Assembly (NCBI GenBank): GCA_023390335.1
Contig: JAEWCZ010000066.1
Location: forward strand, 620,001 to 684,000
Direction of reading: 5' to 3'
From: Bacillota bacterium
GTDB lineage: Bacteria > Bacillota > Clostridia > Acetivibrionales > DSM-1351
Length of the DNA: 64,000 nt
This document shows positions 61,470 through 64,000 of this stretch, in pieces (position 1 is the first letter of the stretch; every line of letters starts with the position of its first letter). The translations under genes and the position numbers were made by a program. Below the pieces are notes generated by a model. That model saw only the letters and a program-made list of their open reading frames with translations. It ran no database searches and was not told the origin of the DNA.

Positions 61470-63305
61470 ATGCTGGAAACACTAACAAAAATTTTAATTT
61501 ATTTATTTTCTGCAGGAGTACATTTATTCCTCCTATTCAGAATAAAAAGTATAAAACATTCAAGGCAACTGCATCGTATCTGTGCCTTGAATATTTTAAT
61601 ACTCTTTTTGTGGACGGTACAGGGACTGGCAAATATTATAGCAGATATCATTACGGGACATAGGGTATTACATATTTACTTTTTGGGTTCAATTTGTGTA
61701 TTCTTTCTTCCTGCGACACTGATAATGCTTTGCATTCATCTGGTTAAAAATAAAATCAGTTCTATGGCAACTTATATTCTAATTTGTATACCCCCCGTCA
61801 CAAGTACACTTATGCTGGTGACCAATAGTTTGCATAAGCTTTTTATAAAAGAAATTTCGTCAGATGTTAAGACATTGGTATTTGGAAATTACTATTATAT
61901 TCACTGCACCTGGCAATTGATTTATGCAACTTTTGCGGTTTTATATCTTATTTATTACAGCTTGAAATATACGAACTGTCTTACAAGGCAGATTCTACTT
62001 GTAGTCTTGGGTATAGTTATGCCGATTGCAGTAGACTATGTGGTATATCTCAATTATTTTTCAAATCTGCCTATTTCATTACCTGATAGTATACACACGT
62101 TAAGCTACTGTTTTACAACCGTGTGTTTGACGGTAGCAATAAGGAAATATAAGTTTCTAGATACACTGCCAATTGCAATTAGGAGCATCGTAGATTACAT
62201 AAGTGATTCATTTGTGGTTATAGACTATAAAAATAACATACTGGAAATGAATAATAACTTCAAAACAGAGTTTGCATCCTTGATAAACCTAAATGAAAAT
62301 GACTTTAACAAGGTCATGGGAGATGACAATTTTCAGAACCTGAAAAATCATATATCCAAAGCGAAGAGTGAGGCAACATACTTAAATATCAGAACCGAGC
62401 AGGAATTTATTATAAATAATGTACAACGGTACTTTGAAATAGAAATTATACATGTATATGCACACGAACAGTATATTGCCATACTCATTTTATTCCATGA
62501 CATGACAGAGCATATGCAGGTGATAAAGCTCCTGGAAGAGAACGCAAAACAAATGATTGAAAAAGCAAGGTTAATGTCTTTGCATAATCTCATAGGTGGT
62601 ATTTCTCATAATATGAAATCTCCGCTGATGTCATCTTCGGGTGGTATTCTGGCGCTGAAAAACCATACTCTTAAGCTAGAAAACTTTATATCGGAAATGC
62701 ACAATAATGGTGGTGAATATTCAGAATATTTAAACATAGTAGCAGACATGAAAAAGTGGGAGGACTCAATTAAAAATTACCTAGTATATATGTCAGATAT
62801 TATAACGGCAGTTAAAGAACAGGCTGCAAGTATGATTGGCAATCAGAACAGAAGATTTACTGTAGGAGAACTATTTTCAAAACTTGCATTGTTGTTGGAT
62901 TTTGAGCTTAAAAGGTCCAATTGCAGCATGAACAGTGTTTTGAATGTAAATGAGGATACATTCATAGAGGGAGACCTTTCTTCTTTGACACAAATATTAG
63001 GTAACGCTGTAATAAATGCTACACAGGCGTACGATGAGGGAGGCATTATTAATTTGCAGGCTGATAGAAGGCCTGAGGGAGTAATATTTAAAATACAGGA
63101 TTTCGGGAAAGGTATTCCAGAGGAGATTAAAAACAGGATTTTTAATGAAATGGTTACAACTAAAGGCAAGGATGGTTCGGGTCTTGGTTTATACTTTGCA
63201 AATATTGCCGTAAAGAGTCAATTTAGAGGTTCTATATCCATTGACTCGGAAGAAGGCAAAGGAACTACAGTATTTATAACAATTCCCATAAAAACGGTTA
63301 ATTGA
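61470..63305 (+). CDS. Membrane histidine kinase with 7TM-type sensor and PAS-like domain
   Basis: A 611-residue kinase. Residues 1-225 hold about seven hydrophobic segments resembling the 7TM histidine-kinase sensor. A PAS-like domain (about 235-345) follows. The phospho-acceptor is H380 in GGISHNMKSPL. The ATPase domain has an N-box ILGNAVINATQAYD, G1 DFGKGIPEE and G2 GSGLGLYFA. With the preceding response regulator it forms a complete signalling pair that senses a membrane or small lipophilic cue. The DHp helix contains an unusual 35-residue stretch between H380 and the ATPase domain. Confidence 0.88.
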   Translation: MLETLTKILIYLFSAGVHLFLLFRIKSIKHSRQLHRICALNILILFLWTVQGLANIIADIITGHRVLHIYFLGSICVFFLPATLIMLCIHLVKNKISSMATYILICIPPVTSTLMLVTNSLHKLFIKEISSDVKTLVFGNYYYIHCTWQLIYATFAVLYLIYYSLKYTNCLTRQILLVVLGIVMPIAVDYVVYLNYFSNLPISLPDSIHTLSYCFTTVCLTVAIRKYKFLDTLPIAIRSIVDYISDSFVVIDYKNNILEMNNNFKTEFASLINLNENDFNKVMGDDNFQNLKNHISKAKSEATYLNIRTEQEFIINNVQRYFEIEIIHVYAHEQYIAILILFHDMTEHMQVIKLLEENAKQMIEKARLMSLHNLIGGISHNMKSPLMSSSGGILALKNHTLKLENFISEMHNNGGEYSEYLNIVADMKKWEDSIKNYLVYMSDIITAVKEQAASMIGNQNRRFTVGELFSKLALLLDFELKRSNCSMNSVLNVNEDTFIEGDLSSLTQILGNAVINATQAYDEGGIINLQADRRPEGVIFKIQDFGKGIPEEIKNRIFNEMVTTKGKDGSGLGLYFANIAVKSQFRGSISIDSEEGKGTTVFITIPIKTVN

Positions 63306-63369
63306 TAAACCTTTGATAATTTGCTATAATTATACAAAATTTATAGTTTTTTAAAGGAGGAATAATTTT

Positions 63370-63771
63370 ATGTCGTTTATGGGAGCAAGGGTAGCTGTTA
63401 AAGCTAGTAACGGTGAATACTTATGTATCGAGGAAAATGATGGCTTATTGACATCCGGTATGTATGATGAGACCAGGCATGATATTATATTTACAGTGCC
63501 GGCTGCGCTGAGCGGTGCATACATACAAACACATACCAGAGATTTGCTCAGTATTGCCAATGATGGGCTTTTAAAAATTAAATCCAACAAGGAAAGTATT
63601 ACTAACAACGAAACATTTGATTTCATTTGCCTCGGTATGAATAAGGTTGCAATAAGGGCACATAACGGAAAGTTTGTAAGCTATCAGAAAGACAATAATA
63701 GAAAATTATATGCTTCAAGCGACACAATTGGCCCTGAAGAAGTCTTTGAGGTTATAGTGGTTTTCAGATAA
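63370..63771 (+). CDS. Fascin-like beta-trefoil protein
   Basis: A 133-residue protein made of three related blocks of about 43 residues (VAVKASNGEYLCIEE; IQTHTRDLLSIANDG; VAIRAHNGKFVSYQKD), the pattern of a fascin/actin-crosslinking-type beta-trefoil. Such domains bind carbohydrate or protein. There is no signal peptide, so it should be cytoplasmic. AAAGGAGG precedes the ATG. It follows the kinase by 64 bases and may belong to the same regulon as the PixA-like protein. Confidence 0.7.
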   Translation: MSFMGARVAVKASNGEYLCIEENDGLLTSGMYDETRHDIIFTVPAALSGAYIQTHTRDLLSIANDGLLKIKSNKESITNNETFDFICLGMNKVAIRAHNGKFVSYQKDNNRKLYASSDTIGPEEVFEVIVVFR

Positions 63772-63787
63772 TAAAGAAGGATAATAA

Positions 63788-63836
63788 GCATAGCAGCCGG
63801 TTCATATTTCAAAATATTTACGGTTGTTATGCTTAA
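63788..63836 (+). terminator. Probable terminator after the trefoil gene
   Basis: AGCATA..CA.CCG pairs with CGG.TG.TATGCT across a 20-base loop; the T run afterwards is weak. Confidence 0.45.
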
Positions 63837-63839
63837 AAC

Positions 63840-64000
63840 CTAAAACAGAGGATATATCCTCAACATAAAATTATCGTTCCTGCATTCCTTTCCTTTGATA
63901 TATTCGACTTTACCTAAAACACTTTTAAGTAAAATATTTTTTTCTTCCGGATTTTTTAATTTTTTATATATCATTATAATTTTTGTAATTCCGCTGAACT
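63840..64000 (-). CDS. Partial reading frame at the right edge, C-terminal end only
   Basis: On the minus strand one frame is open from the window end to a TAG at 63842-63840, while the other two have stops within 12 codons. It would encode about 53 C-terminal residues, including NPEEKNILLKSVLGKVEYIK. The motif resembles the C-terminal tail of large serine recombinases, but it is short and AT-rich, so both coding status and family are uncertain. Confidence 0.35.
   Translation of the reverse strand, partial: FSGITKIIMIYKKLKNPEEKNILLKSVLGKVEYIKGKECRNDNFMLRIYPLF

Overview
The window looks like a chromosomal segment of a low-GC, anaerobic, nitrogen-fixing clostridium, most likely a mesophilic cellulosome producer of the Ruminiclostridium (Clostridium cluster III) type. 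The evidence is the clostridial nif layout (nifI1-nifI2-nifD-nifK-nifE-nifN/B fusion, a pasteurianum-type [2Fe-2S] ferredoxin, a split nifV), a dockerin-bearing CE2 esterase, a Re-citrate synthase in place of an ordinary citrate synthase, a T-box leader, and strong GGAGG ribosome binding sites almost everywhere. The genus is an inference from gene content; no alignment was run.

Layout. (1) 54-12576: tightly packed nitrogen-fixation and molybdate operon on the + strand. It holds PII-type regulators, MoFe protein, cofactor scaffold and NifB, ferredoxin, two-subunit homocitrate synthase and ModABC. nifH is expected just left of the window. (2) 12650-14096: a small zinc-ribbon membrane protein and an AEC-family transporter, closed by a terminator. 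(3) 14106-20928: purine operon purE-F-M-N-H-D with its own promoter; purC, purB and purL are not here. (4) 20944-22194 (-): a chemoreceptor without an extracellular domain. (5) 22335-26600: Re-citrate synthase, aconitase and a GntR/FCD regulator, with a 26-bp perfect palindrome over the promoter. These make citrate and isocitrate, on the route to 2-oxoglutarate, which is both the homocitrate precursor and a nitrogen-status signal. (6) 26700-28200: tryptophan T-box and trpS. (7) 28320-31506: blaI and a BlaR1-PBP fusion, flanked by a 110-bp direct repeat of the trpS 3' end. (8) 31836-31998 (-): tRNA-Glu(CTC).

(9) 32089-40184: housekeeping genes, including two RNA-modification enzymes, a methyltransferase, an orphan CBM25-like protein, AhcY and MtaD (S-adenosylhomocysteine handling), two small unknown proteins and 5-formyl-THF cyclo-ligase. 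(10) 40347-46354: a 33-codon ORF, the secreted cellulosomal esterase, a TetR-ABC transporter operon with two matching operators, and an esterase/lipase. (11) 46530-59810: an accessory region. It holds a truncated serine recombinase, a secreted Kelch/FN3 protein, a very large secreted S8-protease/RHS protein split by an apparent one-base frameshift, a variable C-terminal region and a small downstream candidate immunity gene. (12) 59890-63771: a PixA/AidA-type inclusion-body protein (-) divergent from a response regulator with an XRE output domain, a multi-TM histidine kinase and a fascin-like beta-trefoil protein. At the right edge, a truncated minus-strand reading frame may be the C-terminus of another gene.

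The strongest candidates for new biology are the S8 protease-RHS-toxin/immunity locus with its Kelch/FN3 neighbour, the BlaR1-PBP fusion module between direct repeats, and the PixA-two-component-fascin cluster. Residue numbers use the start codon chosen in each entry.
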